DNA of 64,000 bases from Endomychus coccineus (lineage: Eukaryota; Arthropoda; Insecta; Coleoptera; Endomychidae), in contig OY294067.1 in NCBI GenBank assembly GCA_958510875.1, forward strand, positions 58,540,039 through 58,604,038, given 5' to 3'. This document shows, in pieces, positions 24,171-35,219 of the stretch; the stretch's first letter is position 1, and every line of letters starts with the position of its first letter. The position numbers and the translations under genes were made by a program. The notes beneath the pieces are model-generated. The model made no database searches. It was not told where the DNA came from and saw nothing but the letters and a program-made list of their open reading frames with translations.

Positions 24171-24750
24171 TCAATGTCTGAAACGGGATTTCTTAAAACT
24201 AATTGTATCGCACCAATTTTAATTAAAAATGCCCACGTCGCCGAAACGAACAGAAACACGAGTAATCGAAATTGTAACACATTAAGCAAGCAATGTTTGA
24301 ATACGACTGAAACAAAAAATATAACGCTCAAAAATCCACTTTAGAACCAGATTTATGAGATAATACAAAAAGGTTGTCAGACCTTATTAGAAATATTTCT
24401 ATTTGAGTATTCTACCTAAAATCTACTTTTAACATTATAAAGATGCATGTAGCAATTTGCAAGGGTTTTAAGTAATTAAATTATTATTAATTTGACTTAA
24501 TGATTGAACGTTTGCTCTATGATTTACAGACTTTGGAGTCGTGTTTTACGTGAATCATCTCCAGAATATATCTTTTATAATAATTGGTTTCTTTAGTTAA
24601 TATATCAACATTTTTGTAATTGAATTGATGGTTATGATGAAAACAATGTTTAGCAAGGGCGGAGGAATTTTCGAAGTGTTTTTTTCTAGTACTATACTTA
24701 TGGCCATACATTCTTTTTCTGCAAATATTGCTTAGAAATTCCTGTATATA

Positions 24751-25636
24751 GTCCAGGAGCCAGATCGATATTCATGGTCTGAACATTAACCCGATGGCAC
24801 TATGATTTATCGTTAGGGGACGGTTCTATGACCAATTCATCTCACAGACCGATTTTTCACCGACTGCTAGATCTCGAGATACAGCCTTCGCAAATTGTTT
24901 ATTTTTTGACTGGAGGTTAACTCTTTTCAAGTTGCGGTTACTTGAAAAGCATGCCATTACACTTCCATCATATGCCATAATTTTTTATCGTGTTCGTTTA
25001 GCAGGCTGATGACCAGTTGAAATTGGACTGAAAATGGACTGCAAGTTAACCCTCCCAAACCTGGTGGAAATTATTCATTGCAATTGTTGAGATACCCTAT
25101 GCCATCAAAAGTTATCGGTCCATTTCCGAGTAATTGGCCATTATTTAGAGAAACAATGGTTTTTTTTTCTTCATTTTGTGGCTAAACCTTGCGGATTACA
25201 AGGTAGTATGATGGAACCAGATTTAAAATTATTGCCATCACTTTTCGCCTATTTCAACCCCCCAAAACCCCTAAGACCACCCCCAAAAACAATATGAATA
25301 ATATTGATAATATGACCAATTTTATGATAAATTAGTCAATTATTGAGATTCTGGCAGGGTTTCAAATCGAAACCGCCGTTTTTATTTGTTTTTCGTTTTT
25401 TTTGGAGGGTGGTTTTAGGGGACCTCCAATACTGTTATTTAACATGGTGCCATCATGTTACCTTGTACTCCGCCAAGGTTTAGTCACAAAATGAGAAAAA
25501 AAAAACATTTTTGGTCCAAATAATGGCCAATTACTCGGAAATAGACCGATAAATTTTGATGGCATAGGGTATCTTAACAATTTCCAACACCAACGGGTTA
25601 ATTTTCAGACCATCAATATCACTCTGGCTCCTAGAC
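24751..25636. mobile_element. Foldback/TIR element FB1 (886 bp), inserted in PLE P2
   Basis: Begins GTCCAGGAGCCAGATCG and ends with the inverse of GTCTAGGAGCCAGAGTG, flanked on both sides by TA, as in Tc1/mariner-type insertion. The arms are complementary over much of the element (for example GGTAACATGATGGCACC-type blocks and CCAATTACTCGGAAA against TTTCCGAGTAATTGG), so the whole unit is close to a palindrome with a central loop near 25,260-25,400. No transposase frame. It is a shorter relative of 45,301-46,543 and interrupts a PLE reading frame. Confidence 0.85.
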
Positions 25637-26504
25637 TAATAAGACCCATCGCAATCTAAACAATTTGATTTGTATACTGTGTGGGTTTATTTATCTTTAG
25701 GTATTAAAGGTTTTAGAATTGAAAAATATTTACCAGTACAGTTAGTAGATTTATGCGCAACATGTATATCATACTTTTTTAAACATTTCTTAATTTTCTC
25801 TGAGGTCTCCGGAATGTACGGTAATGTTATAAAATTATCTGTATTACCGTTTATATTATTTATATATGACGTTTTTATTATAGATTTTGTTTATTCTTTC
25901 TTTAATGATGGGGTTGGAAAACGTTTTTGTGTAGCCATTTATTTGCAGTGTGTTACGAACAATTTTAAAATTTTTGGGACGGTCCTCTGGGTTGGACAAT
26001 TCTGAATCATGTATAACGTTCATATCTATTTATGTTTTTATTCACTTCTATTTCACAAGTAAATTAAAGTTTACAGTGGAAATTGTTAAATTTATTGATC
26101 ACGTACTGAATTTTATCATTGGGAATACACATTAGACAATGATCTACATACCGGGTTGAAAATCTAATAAATTTATCACAGATTCCTCTAGGCATTCCAT
26201 AACTAGGTTAGCAATAGTAGCTGAATTCCCATTGCTGTGCCGAATATTTGTCCAAAATATAGCTCACCGTATTGGAAATAAGTGCATTCTAAACAATATT
26301 TGCAAAAAAGAATGTATGGTCATAAGTATAGTACTAGAAACAAAAACTTCACCGCACTTGCTAAACATTGTTTTGATTATAACCATCAATTCGATTACAA
26401 AAATGTTAATATTATATATTAAAATTATAAAGAAACCAAATATTATGAAAGATCTATTCAATTGTGGAAGCCGTTACTTTGTGATAGTTTATCATTTTAG
26501 CGAA

Positions 26505-26612
26505 ATAATAAAGTCGTTACTATATAGTTTCAAAACTAAACGTGTCATCTTCAGACGTCTTCGTTTTCGTCTAAAGATGACACGTTTAATGTTGAAACTG
26601 TAGTAACGACTA
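26505..26612. repeat. Long palindrome made of two opposed PLE-end-like units
   Basis: GTCGTTACTATATAGTTTC..AAACGTGTCATCTT pairs with AAGATGACACGTTTA..GAAACTGTAGTAACGAC around a short centre near 26,558. Each arm, read outward, shows an AAGATGACACG..GAAACT pattern like the hammerhead-type PLE ends elsewhere in the window. It lies in the DNA inserted between the two parts of P3. Confidence 0.7.
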
Positions 26613-26633
26613 TATTAAATATCAGTGAAAGTA

Positions 26634-27598
26634 CCGGGATATCAAAAATTATCTTGGTCAAGGGTGGTTGTGGAATCTAAAACGTGTGTCTTATTTTACG
26701 TTTGAAATAATTATGTCATAATTAATTTGAAGTTTCTAAAAGTGCGAAATTTCGCAATTTTATACGAATATTGTAACACTCAGAAGTCTTTAGCACTTTG
26801 GACTCCGGGATTTTCACGTGGCCTATCGAAATTAGAAGGTTCGTATTATCTAAAAACATAATTGCATGAACGCCAAACGTCCTATGTAATTAGCTACGAA
26901 CGAAATCATATGCCTCGATGAGCTCGCTGCGCCTGAGTTAGAGTTTATACATTTTACCTCGGTCTTGTTAATTTGGGGCCGTTTCTTGCCCCGTGCGACC
27001 GGCGCCAGTTGTAATAAAGTGTTTTTGGCTATGGGCCGCTAGCTTTTACCCGCTTCGTGTATATTTTAGTCGTGAGAAAATTCCCGTTGGTACGTCGCAC
27101 GTTGGACGCGCGTAGCTGAGATCTGAGAATAGCTCAAACTGTTTTAATTAAATTTTCCTATTCAATGGACATTTATCGAAAAAAAAGGGCCGTCGGGCAC
27201 GGTCAGATACTAAATCTAACTACATGGAGCGAAAACTGCACGCGAAAAGTCGTCGTAAAGCCGTATTAGGTACAACCAGTTTGCACTTTTCTAACTCGCG
27301 TGCTACGGGCTTCTCACGTGAACGTCATTCGATTTACGGAAAATTAACTATTTCAAAATAGTTTTTGACCCGGATTGTGGCTATCACGACCTCTGAAAAG
27401 GTTCAAAGTTCACATAATTATTAATTATTTCATAATTTGTAGTTCATTATTGTTTTACAACTGAAATAAATAGGTATGAAATTTGTAGGTTATTGATGAT
27501 GTCAGTGTGACAATGACATAATTATTTCAAACGTAAAGTAAGACACACGTTTTAGATTCCACAACCACCCTTGACCTAGATAATTTTTGATATCCCGG
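26634..27598. mobile_element. TIR element of 965 bp with about 87-bp inverted ends (MITE-like)
   Basis: The left end CCGGGATATCAAAAATTATC is repeated in inverse at the right end, and the match extends about 87 bp (26,634-26,720 against 27,512-27,598) with few differences. TA flanks both ends (26,632-26,633 and 27,599-27,600), consistent with a TA target duplication. The interior is GC-richer than the surroundings and has no transposase frame, so it is non-autonomous. Superfamily unassigned. Confidence 0.85.
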
Positions 27599-28107
27599 TA
27601 TAACAAAGTAGTTTCATTTATTATTTCGTTAAAAGATCTGTTCTGGAGATGATTCACATAAAACGTGACTACATGTCTGTAAATCATAGAAGCACACGTT
27701 CAATCATCAAGTCAGGTTTATACTAACTTAATTAATTAAAATCCTTGTAAATTCCTACATGCGTCTTTATAATGTTAAAAGTATATATGTTAGGTAGAAT
27801 GTTCGAATAACAATATTTCTAATAAGGTCTGACAACGTTTTCCTATTACCTCATGAATCTTTAACATCTAGTTCGAAAGTGGATACTTGAGCGTTATTTG
27901 TTTTGCTTTTAGTCGTATTCAAACATTACTTGAAATTGCTGGATTCTTGATACATATTTATATACTTAAAACATTAATTTTTTACAATTTCGATTACTCG
28001 TGTTTCTGTTCGTTTCCGCGACATGGGCATTTTTAATTGATATTGGTGCGATAAGGGCGCTTCGTGCTGGTACAATTAGTTTTAAGAAATCCCGTTTTAG
28101 AAATTGA

Positions 28108-28153
28108 TACGTCTTCTGATGATGGTCGTGAGACCGAAACGTATCTTAAGACG
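28108..28153 (+). ncRNA. Hammerhead-ribozyme-like motif, PLE P3 end, stem III damaged
   Basis: Stem I CGUCUU/AAGACG, box 1 CUGAUGA, an unpaired U, stem II GGUC-GUGA-GACC (four perfect pairs) and box 2 GAAA are all kept. The stem III region reads ACGUAUCUU instead of the ACGUACGUA of the P2 copy, so only the first pair forms and the cleavage triplet is lost. Confidence 0.6.
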
Positions 28154-28259
28154 AAAATAATAAGCACATGTGTTAGTTGACCTATTTCTAGAGAATTTAT
28201 ATGTATATAATTCATAGCTGGGTCAAGAATCATTATTAATCTTTTCATAAATTCATATA

Positions 28260-29130
28260 TTTGCTTAATCTATTATACTCTTCTCAATTTCTGTTCCAAT
28301 TATAAAACTTCGATCTTTTGGTCTATGTATTATTCAATAGAATATAACATACAAATTGCTGAATAAATGAATATATTAATATCAGAAATATAACTTTTGT
28401 TGATCACTCCTGACACAATCTACTACGTGTTACAGTAGTATGAATTTTATAGTTTCTCATTAAAATCTTTCATGTAGGTTCATTATACTCTCTATATAAT
28501 GATTCTATGGAATAGTAAATTAACGACCACTATGAAACATTTATCCTCTATTGCGTATAGCATTAGTAGTTGTACAATCAAACAAATAATGGATGAAATC
28601 ACATTGTAAGAATAGCGGAATATCGTTATTTAGTCGAATGTTTGATTGACCGATCTATTCAAATCACATTTAATAATGTAAATATTTAAAAACTTGAATC
28701 TGTGATATCTCAAGTGGACCAACTGGCCAAAATAGACGAACATACTGCCTACAACTGCTTTTTGATATAACTTGATCACATAATAGGATTGTTATATAAT
28801 TTAACCACGTTTCCTAGTTGATCGATCAACGAATGTATTCATTCTTTGTTGAAAAAAGTTTTACTCTGTTCCTGTTTCTAATGAATATTCTAAAAGCAAT
28901 TAATTCAAGAATTGATTATATATTTGATCACGTGAATGAACAACTTAATGATGTGACACAAGAGAGGAATGACCGATCGTTCAAGGACATAAATCACGTT
29001 TCCAACATTTGGTGAAGTTTGTTGCATTCTATATTATGACACATTCTCCCAAATTATTCAAAATTTATTCATGAGCATTTATTCTATGCTCGCAGGTGAA
29101 ATATCATGTGGAGTTAATCTGTAGATCTAA
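28260..29130. other. AT-rich DNA without a recognised gene
   Basis: Only short chance frames; no motif or repeat end recognised. Confidence 0.4.
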
Positions 29131-29571
29131 GGCAGGTTTGTACCACCGTCGTTCTGCAAAAGATCAACGTTGATTTGCAGTTTACGTATAAATCAAGTTG
29201 TACCGCATAAGCTTAGGTTGATCTTTAGTTCAATTTTCCGGTCCAGTTGATCGCACAAAAATTCAAAAATTCAATAGAAGTTCAGTGATTTCGCATGCGC
29301 AATAATTATCAATTATAACTTTATAATTTGATTTTGTTAGAATTAAAAAAAAAATGGAAATAGATACGCTTGAATTAACTCAACTGATGAAGAATTTGCG
29401 GAATTAGTAGAATTGGTATTACATCCTAGAAATCCCCAAATATTTGCCGAGAATCATTTTAACAAGTGTAACGATGAAGAGATTAGGAAAAGATTTAGGT
29501 TATCAAAAGAATTAGTCACATTTATAATTGAAGAAATATTGGAAACTATTGAAAGCGTTTCGAATAAGTAA
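29131..29571 (+). pseudogene. PIF/Harbinger element: 5' end and transposase N-terminus
   Basis: HARBI1-type nuclease N-terminal segment. ATG at 29,354 gives MEIDTLELTQL. After a one-base frameshift comes DEEFAELVELVLHPRNPQIF, followed by HFNKCNDEEIRKRFRLSKEL and VTFIIEEILETIESVS, the family's F..RFRLSK block that precedes the DDE core. The frame stops at 29,571 inside ATAAGTAAG, which could also be read as a splice donor (GTAAG). Upstream, GGCAGGTTTGTACC at 29,131 preceded by TAA resembles a Harbinger inverted repeat with its three-base target site, but no matching right end was found. The catalytic domain is absent. Confidence 0.65.
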
Positions 29572-30251
29572 GAATTCCTACTAAATAATGTATCTTATAT
29601 CAATACTTCTTCACCAAGCCTCAGAATTGTTTCTTCTTTCACACTAAAATTTAATGATCTTTTGGACTTCTTGTCCGTTTTGATAGACCCTTAACCAAAG
29701 CAATTCCTTAAAAAAAGATAATAATAATGATAATACAATTCGACTTAACACCATCAGAGCAAGAATTCACCAGGATCAGAAACACCTCGAATGTTACTGT
29801 TCATGCAACTACTGTTAGAATTGTCATATACATACTTCGAATTGTTCCACTACGTTGCTATGTATAATGCTATGGGGTGCAACTAAGGACTCAGTTGAAG
29901 TCTGGCAACCCCTTTTAAACAAGAAATCCTTAAATATGTCTTAAAAAAATTAAGCTTTTGTTTCACTGTCGGCATTGCAGCATTGCCTCGTAACGTACGG
30001 ATGACCAGCTGCAATATAACCTCTGGTTTTGAGCTTTGAGCGTCCAGGCCTTGTGTATCTAGAGAGTATCGGTAGTACGCCCCCCCCCTCCCTTTGATCC
30101 ATAATGCCCCAATATGATAGGAGCATAAGTGATTGTGGGTCTAATCAAACCAGTTTATCATCATTGGTTGTAGCCCCATTTATTGCCAAAAGTACTTCTA
30201 CAGATTCAGAATGGCCTAGTAGCCTTGTTTGTGATTCTCTCAATATGACCG

Positions 30252-30889
30252 TTGAAAGTTAGTCTCTAAGATCTAAGATTGCTCTTAGGCTTGTCTTGGA
30301 GTGCAGGAAAACTCTGGCTGAATTAGCCAGAAGAACAAACTCCAGCTAGTGTGAGTAACCACCCACTCTATCGGAATTTAATCGATCACCGGGCTCCACG
30401 CCCTCAAAGAGCTACTCCATAGACAGTGGCTCTCGGTCTTTCGTGGTGCTCTCGGCATGAGGCAATAAGCTCCACATTAGGGAGTCTCGCCTAAACTCTC
30501 TAAAACCCTACTCTCTATGAGCAGGAGAGACCTAATACTGGTGACAAGACTCCTCAGAGAACACTGTCATCTGAATAAACATCTACATACAATGGGCATT
30601 GTTGGAGACCCAGCTTGTGGACGTAGATGTGGAGAGGCGGATGAAACTGCCCATCACATCCTAGCAGAAAGTTCAGCACTGGCTTTTCTTAGGCTACAAC
30701 ACCTCGAAAGCACACATATGCCGCTTGAAGCCATAAGAGATATCAATCCATGCAAAATCTTAGCCTTCGGCACATCCGTAGGCCTGCTGGACTGATTCTT
30801 GTATCAAGGGGCTCACAATGGACCCAATCAAACGGTCTAAGTGCTCCGGACTAGTCCGCCCCCGTTTTGATTGATTGATTGATTGATTA
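30252..30889 (+). pseudogene. RNase-H LINE, 3' portion with zinc-finger end and (TGAT)n tail
   Basis: Starts in the last part of the RNase H domain (LRLVLECRKTLAELARR). It then has a decayed HxGxxGNE-type region, and from 30,517 an open C-terminal domain: SRRDLILVTRLLREHCHLNK, then CGRRCGEADETAHHIL, the Cys/His pattern typical of R1/Jockey-like C-termini, ending KILAFGTSVGLLD at 30,795. A GATT/TGAT repeat at about 30,867-30,889 marks the 3' end. The twin-primed copy at 53,112-53,961 is the same family. 5' truncated. Confidence 0.8.
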
Positions 30890-32320
30890 GTCCTAGGTAT
30901 TTGTATTCATCGGTGGTACCATTTGTTACCCTGAATGCTTCCAGGTTCCTTTTGAATGTGAAGTCTACAATAACATCCATTGTATTATTCTTATTCTTAT
31001 TGTAATTGACACTATTTCAACCTTCATTTGTTCTGACAGTTCAATTAGTATTTACACTTATACATCACAGAGCGAACACGGAAAATAAACTGTACCTTCA
31101 CACTTAAACGACGTCACATGCATCTTAAAATAAGAATTTCGAACACTACTGCAGATTAAATATATGCATATGATATATATTATAGCCAGAAAACACGGTT
31201 GTAAATATGGTTTAATGAAATACTATAAGTCCATTTGAAAAACTGTAGATGGATGTCAAAAATAGCAGTCCAAACATGGCTACCTCGCTCCAAAACAATA
31301 CAGTTCTTATTTTCACCACTTCAATGCGATCCGCTGAAATTTAAATCGATACGACCAATACGAACAGCGCAATCGTCTCCACAGTTTTTACGCACACACA
31401 CTTACACACGCACCCACACTCGCATAGAGAGTACCATCTCAAGAACAGTCTAGATCGATTCAGAAACGCGATTCAAAACGGATACATACTCCGTTTGCTA
31501 CGTATGAGGAAAGTAAAAACATTATAATACTGTAATATTGGAACTAAATTATGTGAGCTTAATGGGATAATCAAGTTGTTTTTGTTATTAAGAGTTGAGG
31601 CCATGAAATGCGGTAATAAAATTTTCTAAGAATTTGTCTCACGTTGTAGTAAATGATGAAATCTGTGAATATTAATTGTTTGTGTTCAAGCGAACATTAA
31701 AAAAATCCAAGTTGCTAATACCGTTATTCACTAAATTGCTACGAAATTCAAAGTACCTTCAGCTAGCGAAGCTTTTGCTCCACCAATTAAGTCATTAGAC
31801 ATAAAATTAGGTTTCGCTACCTTCTGATTTGTGTAAATTACTGTAAAGTTGAATGTCTTGAAAAAGATGAGCTGTTTTAAGCTAATGCGGAAACTGAAGA
31901 TTAAGTATGACAAGTTTCAGCCAATTTTCTCTCTATTATTATTCTTAATATGCTGAAAATGTTTTTTACTCTGTGATTGACCAACGTAATAATATTTCGA
32001 GAACTTTCAAGCTTATATCCTGGTCATATACTTTATCAGAGCTATTTATTAAAAGATATTTCAATGTGTTGTTAACTGTGTGGTAGAATATTTAATCTTG
32101 GGAAGAATTTATTAAAAGTATTTTCTATGCTAGAATTGAAACTTCTGTTTTATTTAGATGTCGTGCCTCGAAGAATTCTACAATTGATAGGAAATACAAG
32201 GTGATTCTGGAAATAGTGCCATAAATTCTAGGCCCGAGAATAGGACGAATAATTATGTAAACATATATAAAAAAAACGCAACATTTTCGATATACAGAAT
32301 GTGGAACGTTAGTTCCGGAT
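30890..32320. other. Intergenic DNA; CA-rich patch
   Basis: No recognised gene. A CA-rich imperfect microsatellite lies at about 31,390-31,425. The right end (32,310-32,350, GGATGATGGTC..CCGAAAC) faintly recalls a PLE hammerhead-like end. Confidence 0.35.
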
Positions 32321-32327
32321 GATGGTC

Positions 32328-32843
32328 TCAATTAATATTTCCGAAACAAGTCGATAAATTAATGAAATTTGGGACGTTAGCAACTTTTTGGTCTCGTTGT
32401 GAAAGTTTAAAAGGCAATGGACACATTTGTTCAGGGGCGGGTAATACAGGTGAGGTAGTGTGTAAAAAGTACACAAAGCTACGTTTCACAACCAAAAGAG
32501 GAGGAAACGTGGCCTTGCCGGTTAATAAAATACTATTAAGGAAGATTGGATCGGTGTTTTCAGGAGCATATATAATCTGGGCAATTTCCAACCTCACCGT
32601 AAGATCTATCGACAGGAGATTCTGATTGGCAGGCGTAAAATGGTGTAACATTTCTCGATGAAAAATTGTTGTTATTGATGACATGTTTAGGGCATAGTAC
32701 GCCAAAAAGGTACTTATTTCGTTATTATCCGCTACACGAACTAACATTTCTTCTTCTTCTGGACCTAATTGCCCTTGGACGGTCAACGGTGTCACGCTTA
32801 ATGGTTGAAACGGACCCGCTTGGGTCGGTTTATATTGACCCAA
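32328..32843 (-). CDS. Unassigned coding-like frame, 171 codons without an upstream ATG
   Basis: The reverse strand is open from just after a stop near 32,846 to TGA at 32,328. The first ATG in frame gives MLVRVADNNE, about 30 codons in; before it lies GPEEEE. The translation has balanced composition, proline spread through it and few of the Asn/Ile/Lys runs that mark chance frames here, and the DNA is GC-richer than its flanks. No signal peptide, membrane segment or motif that I can name. It could be an exon of a host gene, a fragment of an unknown mobile element, or an endogenous viral fragment; nothing in view decides. The last few codons overlap a PLE-end-like patch. Confidence 0.45.
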   Translation of the reverse strand: MGQYKPTQAGPFQPLSVTPLTVQGQLGPEEEEMLVRVADNNEISTFLAYYALNMSSITTIFHREMLHHFTPANQNLLSIDLTVRLEIAQIIYAPENTDPIFLNSILLTGKATFPPLLVVKRSFVYFLHTTSPVLPAPEQMCPLPFKLSQRDQKVANVPNFINLSTCFGNIN

Positions 32844-32859
32844 CTAGCTCAATTTGAAA

Positions 32860-34680
32860 TAGTTAATCTCAGTAGTGAAAACGTGCCTTGTGATTCTAGA
32901 CTGGTGAATTGTTTGAGCGCCAATTGCTTACTGAAAAACTATAAAAATAAATGAATTCACAGCCTAGAATACAAGCACTACGAGATGGTTTATTAGTTGA
33001 TGGAAATTAGAAAAACAATACAAGTTCAACTTAACAATTTGCTTTATTCCAGCTGGAATTTGGTAATTAACAAAAATAAATTTACAGTTTATATAATGTA
33101 TTACTTTATAAATAAAACGAATTTTGAAGTAACAATTACAAAATTAAATCAATTTGTATATAAAGAATTTTGAGTAAATAGTTATGAAATTAACTCAATT
33201 TCTTAATTGAAAGAATGGATAGTTAAATAATAAAGAGACCACGAATGGCTCTAAAAAATTTAGCGAAATACAATTTTGGTGAACAACAAAAGCAGAAAAT
33301 GAAATAATGGTCACTCAACAAGAAAATGTTACCCTCCTTGGAACTCGTAGGAACTGGAAGCTGGTCCTCTCAGGAAAGTCACTAAACCGTCTTGGAGTGA
33401 AGGGGTGAGGAACCTCAGACGTTCAAACCCTGTAATGTCAAAGAACGAACAGTACCTGACTTGAGATCAAAGGACAAGTAACACCGTCGGACGGAATAAC
33501 CAAATGATTCCACCTCCGATAATGTTATCTTCCCCAATATGTAATACACTATAACAAAATTGATATCTTGAAGAGATATAAATTTAGACAAAAACATAAT
33601 TTAATCTGCAAGAATTATATAATTACAAGAATTACTTAAAATTGAACAATAATAATACGTGACTGAATTAACGATACAAATAAATGAGATAGATAGAAAA
33701 ATAATCAAATTGTGATTGAAAAGAAATAACCAAAACGTTGAATTTGCCAGTTAGCACAAATCCAAAAACTTGAATTGAATTGCATCAAATTGAGGTATTA
33801 CTCTTCTCTGAATTCACGTGAACGCAGCAGTCCTGATAATTAAAAATTCAATAAGCAATAATTGAATAATACCTTGTGAGAATTCCCAATACTATTTATA
33901 GCACGATGCAGACGAAGACAGCTCTGAATACTACGTATCAGATTACAAAATGGCGACTCTTACGAATCACAAAAAATAGCATGTGCCAATGCGGAATTAA
34001 ACTTACAAGGACTACAGAAATATTATCATGAGAACCTGCCTACGTTCCGATAGATTATTCTCTTACAAGAGTTACAACAATCAATGCTGTGATGGAAATG
34101 ATATTCTTTGAAATATGCTATCCGCAAAATGATCGGGTATGCCCCCCCTAGGCAAATCGAGATACAAATCCGCCGAAATACTATCATAATCAGGCTTTGT
34201 ACATCCAGACGTTTAATAACAAATTTAAATCAAATTAAATAGCCTGATGTGATGATATTTCGGAGGCAAAATTAAGAAAATGTATTTAACGACAATGAAT
34301 TACGAAATCTCGACTTACCTAGACAAAGGAACAAACCACAATGAGTTCTCTTCGACTTCCGTTCTACTACCTCCCACTTCGCGATATATAGTGACATCTC
34401 ACATCAGGAATGGTAGTATCAATAATCTATGTTTTATTGACCGGCAGATATCTTTAAATATCATATGACAAGTTTCCTAGCCGAAAAGAATTCTACTCTG
34501 TTCTTTAAAGAGTTCTATATATAATCACGTAACGCAACCCGTTCGTTACATAGTAAATGAACCATTTTACTTAGAATCTTACTTTCCAATGAACATAGAT
34601 TCAGTACAGATACACAGCGTATTTCATTGTATAGTTTTAATAAAAAATACACTTGTAATAAATTTTCACAAACTTCGTTT
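32860..34680. other. AT-rich DNA; one imperfect inverted repeat
   Basis: No gene recognised. CCGCCGAAATACTATCATAA at about 34,171 and its near-inverse ending TGATATTTCGGAGG at about 34,266 form an imperfect hairpin of about 26 bp per arm around CAGGCT/AGCCTG. This is possibly a MITE remnant. Confidence 0.4.
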
Positions 34681-34690
34681 TTATTAAACA

Positions 34691-35215
34691 AAACGTGACA
34701 TTATGTTTCACCACACGGTGGCTTTATCAAACAATGGTTTTAAAAACTATGGTTCATTCCTTAAATTAATATTGAGAAGGAGGGGATGAGTGAAGTACTG
34801 TGTGATGAGAGTTACTTACAAATAAATTTAATAATGAAGAATTGGTAAAGTCTTTCTGGTCATTCAAAAGGTTTCCTGTATTTTTGAACTTATTAATTTC
34901 AATTCTCTCTAAGTTTAATACTTTACTTTTAACTGACTTGAGAATCTCAAAATCATCTTCGAAATGATGATCAGTTTGTTTAAATTGAAATGATATTTAA
35001 TTCTAAACATCTTCATGTCTGGCCTAAATAGAATTTATCACAATCTTTACACTCTACCATGTATACTCCTGATTCTTGATCGTTATTATTTTTATCTTTG
35101 TTGTATATATTTGCCTACCGTATTAGTTCTCCTAAAAGGTGTGGTAGCATTGTGTTTTTTGAGTAAATTACAGACATTATCAGATAGTTTACGTACACAC
35201 ATTATTGATCTATAA
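34691..35215 (-). pseudogene. Penelope-like element, GIY-YIG endonuclease end
   Basis: The reverse strand shows CNLLKKHNATTPFRRTNTVG near 35,150 and GVYMVECKDCDKFYLGQT near 35,055. The latter is the CxxC-containing GIY-YIG core of PLE endonucleases, in a different frame from the former. After further frame changes come HHFEDDFEILKSVKSK and LNLERIEINKFKN, the C-terminal Glu-bearing helix region. The 3' non-coding end at 34,691-34,735 contains GCCACCGTGTGGTGAAAC, a decayed hammerhead-like motif (box 1 reads TTGATAA). No RT part remains. Stops and frameshifts make it inactive. Confidence 0.75.
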
Positions 35216-35219
35216 TTAC

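Larger units (their letters stand above)
24062..26250 (-). mobile_element. Penelope-like element P2, split by a foldback element
   Basis: Read on the reverse strand from 26,250. First GTAMG with SATIANLVMECLEE, then RYVDHC near 26,145 (the second catalytic Asp of YVDD is changed to His), then linker TLPYIPETSEKIKKCLKKY and GKYFSILKPLIPKDK, then VYKSNCLDCDG near 25,665, the endonuclease CxxC start. Here the foldback element 24,751-25,636 intervenes. The protein continues at 24,748 as YIQEFLSNICRKRMYGHKY, HCFHHNHQFNYKN and NYYKRYILEMIHVK, with a stop near 24,520. The non-coding 3' part ends in a hammerhead-like motif at 24,121-24,170. N-terminal RT motifs are missing. Confidence 0.85.
26258..28215 (+). 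mobile_element. Penelope-like element P3 (endonuclease end), head to head with P2
   Basis: The forward strand carries the endonuclease half: NKCILNNICKK, then in a shifted frame RMYGHKYSTRNKNF, ALAKHCFDYNHQFDYKNVN and KETKYYERS up to 26,461. After about 1.17 kb of inserted DNA it resumes at 27,631 with KRSVLEMIHIKRDYMS. The 12 bases at 26,450-26,461 (AAAGATCTATTC) are repeated with one change at 27,631-27,642. The 3' non-coding part, including 28,108-28,153, aligns with the end of P2 in inverse orientation. P2 starts at about 26,250 on the other strand, so the two fragments diverge from one point. Confidence 0.75.

Noticed and set aside
32310..32350. Further hammerhead-like motif (GGATGATGG..CCGAAAC)
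   Set aside because: Box 1 is not CUGANGA and no stem I or cleavage triplet could be placed.
34691..34735. Active hammerhead at the end of the PLE fragment
   Set aside because: Box 1 reads TTGATAA, so the invariant C and G are lost; kept only as a decayed end.
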